A stretch of DNA of 64,000 nt from Lingula anatina (GCF_001039355.2 NW_019775385.1:14087-78086), one strand, 5' to 3'. Counted from the stretch's first letter, positions 17,001-29,977 are shown. Made by a program: numbers and translations. Notes: a model not told the origin generated them from the sequence alone.

Positions 17001-18723
17001 ATATTTATCCAATCATCGTTAGCATTCAAATCATTGTTATCTACTATCATTCAAACCACTGTTATCTTTCTAGACTAAGAGGAAGAACCTCTAAAATCGT
17101 CGATTTTTTGCTCAAATGCTTGATGTGTTGCCTATGGTGCTTCGAGAAGATACTCAAATACATCAACAGGAATGCCTACATCGAAACTGGTAATTGTATG
17201 AAAGAATTCATTCAAGGCGGGGTTCATTTCAGTGCAGGGTGATATGTAATCATGTGCTGTTCAAAAATAACAATATGAGGTGAATTTTGACTTAGGCAAA
17301 ACTTCAAACCATGGCTGAAGAATATACTTTTTCGACTACATCAACAGATTTTAAAAAATGCATTTTTACCTGAATTACAACTTCTTTCGCTTAAAGATTT
17401 CACATTGTGACTAATATTCATTTCCAGCTATCTATGGTTACAACTTCTGCAAAGCAGCCAAGAAAGCGTTCACGCTGATTGTCACCAACGCGTTACGTGT
17501 GGCCGCCATTAACACAGTGGGCGACTTTCTGCTTTTTCTCGGCAAACTTGGCACCGCTGGCGTGGTAGTAGCAGTTGGGCTGGAACTTCTTAAGGTACCA
17601 TACTTTCTTTTTGATTTTGATAATAATTGAAATTATGGTTAAGTTTGAGCCAAACGAATACCAGAAAATAAGATATTTTAAACACTGAGCGGAATTAATT
17701 ATTTTTAGTTTTCCTCATAGTGTTAAACTCATTTTTTTTGTCATCAGTTGGCTGTGGAAATTTTCCAATGTGTTCACGTGAAGTGTTCCAAAAAAGAAAC
17801 AGTTAATCTGAAAACCTTTGTATATAGTATTCTGCATAATATCTGTATTTAACCTTACTTTTACATAGTCTGGCCTAATTTTCAAAACCATTGTTGAGGA
17901 TGTCAGGAAAATCCCGTACTTATTTTTATTATGCTTTAATAATTTTTTCATAGACTAAGCCTACCCTTCACTACATTTGGGCGCCACTGCTAGTTGTAGG
18001 TCTCTTTGCCTTTTTCGTGGCTCATGTGTTCCTGTCGGTGTATGAGGTGAGGAATCTTGTCATATTAGTTATATTATTATTTTTTTTATTTAAGCATTTA
18101 GGGAGTCAAAATTCCATGTGCATCTAGCCATCTTAAACATAGCCTATCTATATATTTGTTACATGAATTAATGAAGTCATCTTTTAGTTAGAGCGATCTT
18201 TACATGTATTCCTTTTTAGTGGAAAAATGTCCGTAATCAAAAAGGTTTTTTTTTGCTGTTGTTGTTGTTAAAAATGGTAACCGATGTATTTATTTTGTCG
18301 TCAAGATGGCCATTGACACCGTGTTTCTCTGCTTCTGCGAGGATTGTGAGCGCAATGATGGCGTGCAGAAACCATACTACATGAGCAAAGACCTAATGGT
18401 AAACATGACATGTTTATTATTTCTACAATTTAGATACCCATTATCGTTTACGTCACTATGCCATCTTTGGACATTTAGATAAAGAAAGCATTTAAATGAA
18501 CTGTTGGTACAGATGACCTGTACATGTACCTCAACATCTTATTAGAATGCAATTAGATTGTTTTGGACCTGAAAAAATGTTAAAAACATTACATAGCTGA
18601 TGAAGTAATTTGCTGAAAATATTCTGAATTTTTTGTTTGCAGAAATATGTGGAGAACAGTAACGAAGCCATTGCCAACGCCAACAGACAAGACGCAAATC
18701 CCAAGACACCGACTCCCATGTAA
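11022..18723 (+). CDS. Choline transporter-like protein (SLC44A family), 20 exons
   Basis: Multi-pass membrane transporter of the CTL/SLC44 family (choline and ethanolamine or related substrates). Exons: 11022-11054, 11409-11516, 12284-12426, 12698-12925, 13164-13272, 13560-13623, 13784-13892, 14195-14315, 14620-14667, 14832-14903, 15115-15181, 15427-15485, 16157-16263, 16537-16590, 16821-16907, 17074-17189, 17428-17594, 17954-18046, 18306-18398, 18643-18723. All phases match, giving 652 residues (the family is usually 640-710). Family landmarks are [10 protein letters not shown] near the N-terminus, the MRKRIAL loop followed by [42 protein letters not shown], and the C-terminal CEDCERNDG then PYYMS. 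The Cys-rich extracellular loop before exon 13 in human CTL2 is much shorter here. The first exon (11 residues) is inferred only from phase, donor and position. The others are strong. Confidence 0.93.
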
Positions 18724-19605
18724 ACATTCCACATCACTTCCGATACAATATATGAAATGCACTCTAGTATTTCAAGATAACTCATTACTTAATTTTATTT
18801 GCCATGCATTGAATATTGTGCAAGATCTTTACCCATGACAGACTAATGAATTTATGTTCACTCTCCGTCCAAAATGTCATTAGGTAGACGAATGTTGTAA
18901 TTTTTACTGTGATATACATTTATACTTTTTAAAGGATGTCTGTTTAATATTTTTTCTAACAGTTGTGGAAGGTTTTATTCGAAATCATTTATTTGTTATG
19001 AATTTTGCCAATTTTAAGTAAAGCGTTATATATTAAATTTACATTGTGTTTCCGTAATTCAAAGTTTTTTGTCTTTATAGTAGATGCATAACCCTTATCA
19101 CTTTATATCTGTTATTACTATTTGCCTTGAAAGACTAGCATGTCCCCAAACGGAGTAGAACCCATGTTCTCCACCTTCGTTGGCGGGCACTCTCACCACT
19201 AGGCCATCCGATACAGGATGCTGACGAACACATCTTTAAAAATGAATGAGGGAAGAAAGAATTTTTTCACAAACTCGTCCATCCCCAAGCATGTGAAGCA
19301 AGCGAAGCAAACACGATTCAACAAGTTTACTTTACAGTCTTTCAATATTCCTTTCAAATGTTCTCAGGTCAGTTATTCAGTAACAGATCCACAAGGTCAT
19401 CATGTTGACCAATTGACTGGTTGACAACTAACCGAGTAAACCTTTGTTTGTAACTGATTTCAAGTCAACCGATTTTATCGGTGGGGTCAATAACCGATTT
19501 GTTCTTAGAGTGAAAATACATACAAAATAGTCATTCAAATAGTTATCTCTAATATTAAAACCTTATCTTTAACTTCTTACTCTCCGCCGTGAAACATTTT
19601 AACAG
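18724..19605. other. Convergent 3' region between the SLC44A and NTR-like genes
   Basis: This stretch holds the 3' UTRs of two convergent genes and a tRNA-derived SINE head (19140-19215). ATTAAA at about 19032-19037 is a candidate SLC44A polyadenylation signal. No additional coding region is supported. Confidence 0.4.
19140..19215 (-). mobile_element. tRNA-derived SINE head
   Basis: Read on the minus strand this has an RNA polymerase III A box, TGGCCTAGTGG (19206-19196), and a B box, GGTTCTACTCC (19162-19152), about 34 bases apart as in a tRNA gene. The B box has T where the consensus has a purine. No acceptor stem or full cloverleaf is evident and it sits in a 3' UTR, so a SINE promoter fits better than a functional tRNA. 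The body and 3' tail of the element are not delimited. Confidence 0.6.
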
Positions 19606-22417
19606 TCAGTTTGCCTGAAACGTCCCAGAAAGTGCAGACGGCATTGGGTCTTCATTCAGTTTCTGCAACTTGAAGTGATCTGTGTAGTATTTAACAAACC
19701 TGTGCCGAAGCAGAAATAGCACCGTGAGAACGCACAGCATTGTGAAAAGAGCCACCAAGAAAAGAGACACCACAAATATTGGAACGGAAACACCGGCATT
19801 GCCTGAAATCAAAAGATGTATGCATACTGTAAATGATACTTATAAAATTCTAATGATTTTCACACCTTAGTTGTAAGTTAATTATTGGAATGTTTCCAAG
19901 AGGCTGTTAAAAACGTAATATTGACATAGAAAAAACATACCATATATATACTGACAGTCAATGAAAACGCATCAGAAAACTTTCTTGTACATTTTTTACC
20001 GAGAATCGATTCCAACCATATAAACGAGTACAAATGCACTTGTTTGGTCATAAGAAAGTCACCTTGTTTGACTGAATAATGGGTCATATTTCACACGAAA
20101 ACTGTTATTTTCTTAATGTTCCAAAGGAACTTATATATTATTTGATAAATAAATGAGTTTTCATTGACTGTCAGTATATTTTAATTGAATTACTGTGACA
20201 GCTGTACCTTCAGGCAGCTGAGATTGTTTCTGATAAGACCCAGCTTTCGTTGAAGGTCGAGGCGTCACTCCGGCACTGGATTTGTTTGCTTGGGTCGTAG
20301 ACTCAACAAGACACGTTTTTTCATCCACTTGTGGGCATTTGTATTTGCTATCGGTTTTGTCCCCTATTATCCACAAAAACATTTATTATGACATATGCTG
20401 TGTAAAAAAAGAAACTACCAAAACATGCTGAGATACTTTTTAGCTTTTTAATGCTGATTAACACATATGGCGTTTGCAATTTTTGATTTTCTTTATTCTA
20501 TTCGATTAAATACATTTCTTTGAAAAAAAAGAATAAACTATGAACAGCATTATGACATTTACCCACTGGATGAAGGTTTTCTGCAGAAAGACCACATGAG
20601 CCAAGGACTTCCTGGACCTTTCGCACGTCATTGGAGATTACAGGGACCTCCGACGGGACCCACTGAGAGCCTTCCTCTTGCAGGAACACGAAATACCAGC
20701 TGTTCTCCTGAAAATTAGTCTCGTAGCACCAGCCAGGGATATGACCTTGTACAGAAAAGAAGATTAAACGAATATATTTAATCTTAATTTTCGTCAGAGA
20801 TCGACTGAAGACCCTTGTATTGCCAAAATAGGGATAAGGGCGTTTTCCATAATGATAATTATGTTCCAACCCTCCGTTCACAATGATTTGAGCCTCCTAG
20901 CGGTAAATGCAATGTTTGACTTAAAGTGATATTGAATATGAAGACACAATTTTCCATCAATAAGATTTTGTTTGTGATAAATGTTAAAGAAGATTAAAGA
21001 CTATAAGGGTTTGATTCATACGACTTTTGTAACACTAATTTGCCTACAGTCACAAGTTTCCTTAATGTCTGCTTCAATAATGCCATTTTTGCGACAAATG
21101 CTTAAAAAACATAGATAGCTGCATTAGAATGGACATGAATAGATTTAGCAATCACTTGTTCACTATGCTCTTTTCACACATTTCTTCTACACGTTTGGCG
21201 ATATTTTCTCTATTTCCCGAGAGACATAAAGAACATCTTCGTTTCCAGATTGTATTTACAGTATTACAGTTAAGTACATTTTAAAATCAGATAATGGTTA
21301 TTCATGAAGTAATATCCATTGAGAAAATCTTATTACAGAGATTACGACAAAAAAGAACTTGTGTCCAATAAGGTGAACCTACGACAAGAGCAAAAATTAT
21401 GAAATACTAATTTACCCTTTTCATCCATAATTCTTTCCAGGTTACAATAGTTTTGTCGCCAAATTTGGGATGAACATTTATGATAAACAGCAAATTAAGC
21501 CTCTTTATTATTACTGTGTAGTAAAGATGGGGTCTGTTAAACCCGGCGATCAAAAATTGTTTTACATACAATCTTGTAATAGTTTAGTTAACATAGCAAA
21601 GGCACAGCTGCAAACAATTTTATAAAGATTCAAGTGATGGACAGTACGTTCTACAAACGGCCCCACTTTTATATCAATTTTTTTGTCTGAAATTTTGAAA
21701 ATTCCAACGGGGCTTCAGAGGACCAGCAATGCATTCAAACATATTTTATTGCTATGAAGTCAATGCATAATCAAAACTTCTGGGTATTTTAGGGAATGGT
21801 TGTGACAATAATTTTTTTAAAAATAAAAGCTGAGAGGTTCCATCATGCGACCGGACGTTTAAGGGGAAAAAACTAACATCTCTGAAAGGCATTACTGACG
21901 ACAAAAATGTTCGTAGAATTTTTATCATTTGGCAGCTGTCAAACCTATGCACAAAGGTTCATGATCCAGTTGTCATTTTCTTATTTTGACCTTTGCAAGT
22001 TGAGGTTACGACTTATCCTGCTTAGTGGGCCTCAGATATCAAAACACTGTCTAAAGTTCAAACCAGTGCAGTTGCATTGATTGAGTATGATATATTGGAA
22101 CTTGAACTAAAACATCCTAACCAAACAAATGATATGAGAAATTGTAAACTTCACTTGCCAGTCTTCGTGATGTTGATGAGTCCATTTACTCGGGGTCCTT
22201 TGAAAATACAGTGTGTTTCCAAAGTCACCGTATATGACAGCCCCGTGTCAGTCGCAGGATAACGGGCCAACACCTCCCCATAGACCACAGCTTCTGCGTA
22301 CTGGATGTTTTCTGAGATTGTGGGATCTATATACCCTTCTCCACACCCTACCACCTCCCGGGCACCACACAAAAGGGAAACGAGGGTGAGGATTGTTCTC
22401 ACCATAAAAAGTGCCAT
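19606..22417 (-). CDS. Single-pass membrane protein with NTR-like ectodomain (4 exons)
   Basis: Minus-strand exons 22417-22159, 20745-20563, 20363-20208 and 19802-19606 join in phase 1 throughout to give 264 residues. Residues 1-24 are a signal peptide. Residues 25-137 have Cys at 25, 70, 93 and 137, with the netrin/TIMP-type (NTR) pattern: A-VVYGEVL, Y-V-LETHCIFKG, INI-TG, GWC, then W-FVFLQE. Residues 149-199 are a Ser/Thr/Pro-rich stalk. Residues 206-231 are a hydrophobic transmembrane helix followed by RHRF and a 30-residue cytoplasmic tail. I know no named family with this exact layout; the NTR assignment is by pattern only. The first intron uses a GC donor (G|GCAAGT at 22158). The GT five bases further gives the wrong phase. 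The gene is convergent with the SLC44A gene. Confidence 0.75.
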
Positions 22418-24669
22418 ATGTTTAGTGTAACGCAGCCCTGCAATCTACGCAAATAGTCATCAGATTGTTAAGGAGGGCACTGTCTTTCTTATCGTTTGCT
22501 GCCATGAAATAGGTGAGATATGATGAACATCTAAACTTGGACACATTCTAGAAAGGGTCGTATTAAGTGCTGAGGTATCATACTCCTGTTAACGGTCCCT
22601 TTACCTTCTATCTTATAATTCGAACACACGAGAACAATACTGAGGGACCTGTCTGCCTCTGGGGTTGTACTTGCCAACCCTACGTGAAATTGTCAAAATC
22701 TTTCTACTGATTTTCGCACCCTAAACCTACACGAAGGCCACTTGCATCTTTCCAAAGATGAATGAGTACACGCCTTACGTTGCTTCACGAGTACCTTAAA
22801 TTACGAGGTTTCTTGTGTTCCGTTATGTCTCTGTTCTCCGTGCGGAGATTTTGAATCAATTTTGAATCAAAATACTTTATTTATGTCGCAGATGAAAGTA
22901 CGGTAAAACCTATTGAATAGGCTTTGGCAATAAATGAATTTAAAAAAGACAAAAATATCTAGTGCTTCATTAAAAGCGCACAAATAAAGACATGACCCCC
23001 CCTCCCCCCAAAAAGTTGTTCTATTTTCAACTATTGTTCTTCTTTAATTTTTTAGTCTTGCGTCCCCCTATCAATAAATAAATATTTTAATTATGACATT
23101 ACAGTTGTTTACATTGAAGTGCTATAATATATGGAAGAAAGAAGTATAGAGTGAAATTTTATATCATATGAAGGCATTCACTTCACCAAGCCCCTTTCAT
23201 TGCGTCTTTTAGTTCAACGGATCTAGGGAGCTGTAGCTGCATAGAAAAAGAGAAGATGTAGGATAAACACTTAAATTTCGTCAACAAATATGCGGCTGTT
23301 TAAACAATACAAAAAAGGGCATTCATCATTATCACTTTCTTCACACATGATTTAATAACAATCTTCGAAACTTTGTCATCATGCAGTCTTCACGTGTTTT
23401 TTTTTTGGTTAACCATCTGTGATTTACATGACATAATCGCCTTAGATTTCACTGAAAAAATGTTAGCTCACCCAACATAAAAATTTGCAAACTGTTTATA
23501 GCAAAATAATATTCCTCAGTGTTTACAACATTTAAGTTGACTGAATTAACCGTTTTTAATTATGCGTACTTATCAGCATTTAAGATGCAATTAGATGTTA
23601 ACTCTGTGAGAACATTTAAACAAAGAAATTCAAATGGCCTGATCAAAGAAAATGTTGCTGGTTCTGGATATAACATGCACATGTACCTCAACATCATCCA
23701 TACTCAGCAATTTAAGGTAGACTGTATTTAGACGTGAGTCTCCATGTATTACAACCCAGTCAACCACTGGTCTTGGTAACAGAGACGGACGTCTTTGGGA
23801 AACGGTGGTATAACGTCTTTAATAAAAATGCTTGTGTTTTTTAAACATTTTTCATAACGTCTTGATGTAAAACGCACCCAATACCGATACCAAACCGAAA
23901 CGCCTTCGCATCGGTTTATGAATAATAATAATAATACATGTAATAAATATCACTATCAGGATCTGGTAAGATTTTGAGATTGAGAATTGTGTTTTATATG
24001 TCGCATTTTTACCAAGTGGGGATGATCATTCGGGTAGTATTATTGCGGGTCGATAATCATCCGGGGGAGGAATGTAACCTTGTCCTTGTGACTTTCACAA
24101 TTATTTACCTCCCCCAAAAAAGGAACAACCTGTCCTGAAAAAGGAAATTCCAGCAAATCTGATTTATTCAATACTACAAACTACAAACTACTACTAACGC
24201 GATCGCATATAAGTTAAACGTAGTTTGATTACCTTCTACTCATTCATTCCTGAAATAGAGTCGTCTGTAAAATGAAGTCTCGTGGGACGTGCTGTTTGAA
24301 TACAACCCGTCCAAGGTTTATGAAAATAATGAATCAATTGATGTTCAACGATACTTGCAAAGTATACAAAATATTATATTTAATCATTATGAAATATACC
24401 CGTTATATACTGAATGAAACCCCGTGGCTTACGATATTTCCCCATTTTTTAATTCTGTAGATAGAAGTCTGTAGATAGAAGTCTCTGGAACTTTTAGGCG
24501 AATACGTCACCATGGCTCAGACTGATTGAGAACTAATTTCAAGTCCAGTAATAGCTTTAAAAACTTTATTTGTGCTATCTTCGTCGTTTACACAGCTGGA
24601 CTTATCACAAGTACAAATATATACAAACACGTGTATTCGAATTTCAATTCCATTTTCATTGGCTTATGG
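22418..24669. other. Intergenic region between the NTR-like gene and the TGF-beta ligand gene (divergent)
   Basis: 2.2 kb between divergent 5' ends. It holds short A- and C-runs (about 22985-23012), an (AAT)n stretch near 23923-23938 and a 13-base direct repeat (TAGATAGAAGTCT) at about 24461-24486. No open frame with domain or splice support. Confidence 0.4.
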
Positions 24670-24745
24670 CCAATTGGGTCACTAAAAACCAATCAGACCC
24701 TTTTATAAACAGTATATATATAGGTTTGCGTTTTCTTTGAGTTCA
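24670..24745 (+). promoter_or_regulatory. CCAAT/TATA core promoter of the TGF-beta ligand gene
   Basis: Two CCAAT boxes (24670-24674 and 24689-24693) precede TATAAA at 24704-24709, with a second TATA-like run just after it. Initiation about 30 bases downstream would fall near 24735-24745 and leave a 5' leader of only about 25 bases before the ATG at 24766. The positions are seen directly; the start site is inferred. Confidence 0.6.
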
Positions 24746-24765
24746 CAGTTATCTTTCATTTCGCA

Positions 24766-27700
24766 ATGTCTGTGGCGATCGTATCTTTCAGCCTTCTAAT
24801 AATTTGTTTCGCCGCTTGTCAGGCATCGGCTGAAACAACCCCAAGCGGTCAATTGGCCAGCGTCTTTCCAGAAAAGACATCGTTTCAAAATAACAACTAT
24901 GTTCGGGATAGATTTCTCCACTTCTTTGATCGTCAGATACCTCCTAGGGTAAACGGCAAAAGTAACAAGGTTGTGAACAAGTATATGTGGAAACTGTATA
25001 AGGAGATGACAAATGGTGCGGCCTTCGAACCCCAAAGTGTATCTAGTTCTAATCGGCCTACTGCGACACGTATCCAGGGAATCAGATCTTCAGGTGGACG
25101 TGAAGGTGAGCTTAAAAAGATACTAGATTGTATTAAATTGATATCTTTGCAACTTAAACGGTAAAAATTTATAACATTACTATTTCTTCAGTTTAAAAAA
25201 ATTGGGCATGTGGTCAAATTTTAAGTTGGCGAAATAACAACCTTCAGAAGCTTAAAAACAGCAATATTTTTAATGTGATACTACAATGTACGTATAATAA
25301 CTAAAAGCTGTTAGCATATTTCACCATGTTTTCGTATACTTCATGATAGACAGATCTTAGTAAATTCAACTAAAAAAGGGTAGTTGTACATGTAACACAC
25401 CATAAATACACATTAGTCAGACTAATCCAGAGTTTCAGTACTAGTGTTCGTTTTGCAGACTTTCATCCATACGAGCAATGTTATGCGGTAGTCAAAAAGT
25501 AGTATGTTAAGTAAAAATATTTCATTAAATGTATAACTTCTCTATACATGACATTCAAAATTCCACAAAAAATATACATAAATACTATAAACTATCGCCT
25601 TTTACGCCGTCAGGTGTCTAGGGCATCAACAGAGGTCCTCTCCGTCTCTAGCTAGGATTGTCCCCCAACTTTCTCCCAATTGTTTTACCTCTGCTTCGAC
25701 AGTCCTTCTCCATGTGGTCTTAGGTCTGCCTCTTTTTCTATGTCCCTCTGGTGTCCAGTACATGGCTACTTTTGTGGTGGAATTTGGGTCTTTTCTCAGC
25801 TCATGACCAATCCATTTCCATCTTCTTGTCCTGATGACTTCACCTATGTTTCTCTGGTTGGTTTGCTTTAACAGATCGTCATTTGATATAGATCTTGACC
25901 AGAATATTTTTTAAAAATTCTGAGGCTTGAGGTGTAAAAGAAAGATAGCTTCCTTAGGTCTTCTTCTGTTATGCGCCAGCATTCTGAACCATAGAGAAGA
26001 GTTGATAGTACACAGCTCTCAAATATTCTCACATTGAAATGTAATAAATTCCATTTTACCACCAAAACAGCGGCTGTCGCAATTATTCAGAAATCTGTGC
26101 TTGCCATCGAACCACGTGGACATTCATATGTAGATGGCTACCCTCCTCAATAATCTGTTAAACTATTACTGGACCTGAAATTTAGTCTCTTTCAGAGATT
26201 ATTACAAAAACACGGTTAAAAAATCGACTGACTTTGAATGTCGGAACAGACCTATTAACCATGGAAAATCGTCGTCTACCCCAGAAAAATGGCACTTTTC
26301 CCGCCCTAATAAAGACTTGTCATCCCTTTAATTGTGTAAACTCTGTAAACTTAATTTCATACACAGCACTGCTCGTGTTATGTGGGAATTTGTAGTAACA
26401 CACGCATAAAATTATCCTACTATCGCATATATTGTATACTGTGGTTTAGTTATGTTGGACATTCAAACAAATTGATGGCCGAATCGCAAATACGCCTGTA
26501 TTTTATCCGTTGTAAAAACTGCTATATTTATAGTAAAAGACTTTTTCAAGGTAATTGTCATTTCATACTGCCAGTAAACCATATTTGATCCTCGATTTTT
26601 ACTATTCCAGGTAGACATCCAGAGACTATTGATTTCAAAGTAATCAACATCCCTCACCTAGATGAAATTCGCCAGGTACAGCTTGTAGTCCACCATAAGG
26701 CGTTGTCGATCCTGCACTTCATGGAGTTGGGAGCTCCGTTTAATGTACGTTATCTGACATCAAACTGACGGGGCCACGTATTTCTGTTAATTTTTTAATC
26801 CAATAAGTTAATATTCCTAGCTTTTGCTTAACTCTTTTTGGTCGGGATATGCGAAAAGTACGAAGAAGCTATATGATTTACAATATTTTACAGTAATTTA
26901 CAGTATCTGTCAGAATGAATTTGAATAGATCATAGTCGTGGAAAAGGGTCCGGGCAGGGTCCGGGATAAAAATCCCTTTCTTGATATCCTGGAACCCCCG
27001 TAATACATGTAGATACCAATTCTTGTAGATACGTATTTGCACTTATTGAAATGCATGTGTCATTTGATTAACCATTGTCATACTCAGTTACCATTGTTTC
27101 CATGAATTATTGGCGTTTTTTTTTTTGTCGAAGTTATAGCGAAATTTATTTATTTTTCAAAGCTCTAACTGATAAGACAGAATATTTCAGTATTTAATTT
27201 CTATCGTTAGGTCACCATCGAGGATGCCGACATCGCTGCTAAAGGACCAGTGGCTTACCGGCTCGTTCGACCTAACGATGTTTTGAAGGACGGTTTCCAT
27301 ACCTTCAACGTGACAAACATCGTTCTTGGTTGGGCTGACAGATCAAGATCAAAACATGGTTTCCGCATCAAGATCACGCCACTAATGCGAGAACCCTTGA
27401 GAAAGCAAAGCCTCTTGCGTCGGATGTATCATCTGAAAAATGACCATCCCAAATATTCGCCGCTTTTGGTTTTTTTCTCGACCTCAGTTGATCAGCTTTA
27501 TTCAGTGGCTCTCCAGCGACTTCGCGAGACACCTCCACCAGCTCTACGTCTTCAGAGAAGGGACGCAGACCTTGCCTGTAAGCTGCATTCCTGGGACATC
27601 AAGTTTGCTGAATTAGGATGGGATTGGATCATAGCTCCCTCTGGGTTTTCACCAAATTACTGCGCCGGTTCTTGTCCACGACCTTTGAAATTCGGCGACA

Positions 27701-27888
27701 CGAATATTACCAACCACGGGCTTGTCCAAAGCCTGTATCGCATCCTGCATAGGCAAAAGCACATCCCAGTCGCTCACTGCGTCCCTATTACTTATAAGCA
27801 ACACGGATTGATGCACTTCGATGAAGATGGCAATGTGGTGATTTTATCATTTCCTCGTATGATAGCCACTGGTTGTGGCTGTCGTTAA
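24766..27888 (+). CDS. TGF-beta superfamily ligand precursor with six-cysteine mature domain
   Basis: Secreted growth factor precursor of 383 residues. Exons are 24766-25105, 26611-26744 and 27211-27888, with introns of phase 1 and phase 0. Residues 1-22 are a signal peptide. The prodomain has the family pattern DGFHTFNVTNIVLGW in exon 3. A furin-type RLQRR (271-275) precedes a mature domain of about 108 residues with LGWDWIIAPSGF, NYCAGSCP, NHGLVQ and a C-terminal GCGCR. Mature cysteines are C281, C309, C313, C348, C380 and C382. Spacing (C348 to C380 = 32) shows that C348 is the knot cysteine, while the adjacent inter-chain cysteine is His347. The same cysteine is missing in GDF9, BMP15, GDF3 and Lefty, so the dimer is probably non-covalent. 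Orthology to a named ligand cannot be settled by eye. Confidence 0.93.
25600..26055 (-). mobile_element. LINE (non-LTR retrotransposon) ORF2 C-terminal fragment
   Basis: Lies antisense inside intron 1 of the TGF-beta ligand gene. Minus-strand translation gives the post-reverse-transcriptase C-terminus of a LINE ORF2: LLYGSECWRITEEDLRKL, then in a second frame RRWKWIGHELRKDPNS, YWTPEGHRKRGRPKTTWRRT and a short end. At least one frameshift lies in the A/T run near 25905-25915. No fingers or palm domain and no endonuclease domain are present, so this is a dead, 5'-truncated copy. The clade is not assigned. Confidence 0.8.
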
Positions 27889-28669
27889 GAACCGATTCCT
27901 TTGTAAAATTGAAAGCAAACTAACTGACAGGAGGTATTCTTTGATTATGAATGTTGAATTTTACGCTCGGCGACGAAAAGGACTCTGTCTTTATGCAAAT
28001 CGTGTACATAACAATAGTAGCAAAAACTTTATTTAGCATAATATCAAAACATTTGTTAGATCTGGAGTTAGGCAAATTTCCTGTATTTTTTCTTCTTATA
28101 GCTGTAACGGGGATTATGTTATTGTATTTTGCAATGGTAAAATTTATAAAAGACCATCTATACAACCACTATGTTTCTTTAGTCACAGGGACATACACAC
28201 ACTGAACAATAGAAGTGTTACCCCTACTGAACCAATACTTTAGGGTAGATAAATGACTGCGGAATGATATGCTCCTGGTATCATTTTATTAACATCAAAT
28301 TTCCCAAAAAGACCAACGATACAATTCCATGGTACAGCAGTTTTATACTAATTAGTCACATTATAAGTAGACCAGGCATTATAACTTTGATTAGGCCTAC
28401 TCTGATTCATGGGGTGACACTTCTATTGTCCAGTGTGTGTAACTGCTACTACCTCCTGTATTACAATCTTAACATGGACAATGCTTTTCTTAGACAGCAA
28501 TATATTGGTAGCATATTTGAACAAATGTTATTATTATAATATTTATAATGTATACGATTGGTCTTGAGTGAAGAAACCATTTTGTGCTCTTCGTATTATA
28601 GAATAGATATTGCTTTGAAAGTAAATGGTTATTTCAAAATCAAAATATCTTTTTTTGTTTTACACGATC

Positions 28670-28755
28670 GGAAGTAAAATATATATGTTTGGAAAGAGAG
28701 ACACACACGATCAGAAGTATAATATATATGTTTGGAGAGAGAGAGACACACACAA
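28670..28755. repeat. Imperfect tandem duplication, about 45-base unit
   Basis: Two adjacent copies share the word pattern ACGATC-GAAGTA, then AATATATATGTTTGGA, then a GA run and ACACAC. They differ at a few positions and in GA-run length. Non-coding. Confidence 0.7.
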
Positions 28756-29027
28756 AAGAAGTTTGATTTTATTAAAGAAAAACGAGAACAACTGAGAAAC
28801 AGCGATGCAAAAACAATCACATCAACATTCTGCGCGCAAGTTTTCTGTAATTCAAAATTAAGTTTTGTTGTGTTTAAAGATAATTAATCATCAAAACACC
28901 GGACGATAAGATTCAGTTCAGCCATGAAAATAGGAACCCCGGTTTTAGTCTCGTCCGAATTAACCTGGGTTGAAAAAAATTTTACACGGTGGACCTCAAT
29001 TAAAATCCCTTTCCCCTACGTTAAAAA

Positions 29028-29058
<31 letters not shown>

Positions 29059-29977
29059 CGCACAAATAATCCAGTATATGTCTAAGCCTTTTCGAATGCA
29101 TCACAAACGCTTCGGTTTTCAGTAGCTCGCACGAAATGTTGAACGGTATGAATGAGGAGAGGAGGCGGCAGGACACGGTACCTAGGGCTCACAAAACAGA
29201 CATCTTTTTTTTTTTTTTGTCAACACCAAAAAAGTCTTAATTATTATCGAAGAAGAAATGACACGCCAGGTCAACGAATCGTGACAAGTGCAACAAGTTT
29301 TAAAATAATGGTAAAAGTGAGAAGAGAGAGGGAGAGAGAGAGAGACGAATTGAGGATGCAACCATTTCGGCGATTTTCTATTTTGATGAAAAAAGTAGGA
29401 ACATTAACTAACAATATGAGACCGAATGTAGGTCTATATAAAATTAGTTACGTACTCGTATTAATATGTCCCTGTTTAGGGGGCCAATAGTACCTTAGTA
29501 ATTTAAAAACCATGAAACAAGTGATTAAAATCTGATAAAACATTAAAACATTTTCAAATTTTTTTTTTTTTTTTTAAATCCCAATCACACAAAAGTAAAA
29601 ACCTTTATATTTTGGAAATTGACGGGGGAGGGCTGGGTTGTCATTGTTAGTTTCAAGATTTTTCAGTAACCAAGGTTTTCTTGGTATTTGCAGATATGGA
29701 AAATATCAGACGTTAAATATTTCTCCTTAGAGGCGTATTTCAGATCCAATCAACAAAAATGTTAATTAGTCTTTTTTTCAGTGTTTTTTTTTTCTTTTAC
29801 GGATGTCATTTCTTTAGATCAAAATGTTTATAATGAAAATAAACTGATGTAATGTTTTGCTATTTAAATCTTTCTTCACAATCCTTGAAATAAATATCAA
29901 ACGGTTAACAAATATTCTTAACTTTTGAAACCAAGAGTGACCCCTTTCGAAACTAGAAAAGCACTCAGAGAGCCCAG

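Noticed and set aside
19140-19215. Functional tRNA gene on the minus strand
   Set aside because: A and B boxes are present but no closing acceptor stem or terminator is evident, and the B box is off-consensus; a SINE head fits better.
22153-22158. GT donor at 22154 for the NTR-like gene
   Set aside because: It gives a phase that does not match the next exon; the GC donor at 22158 does.
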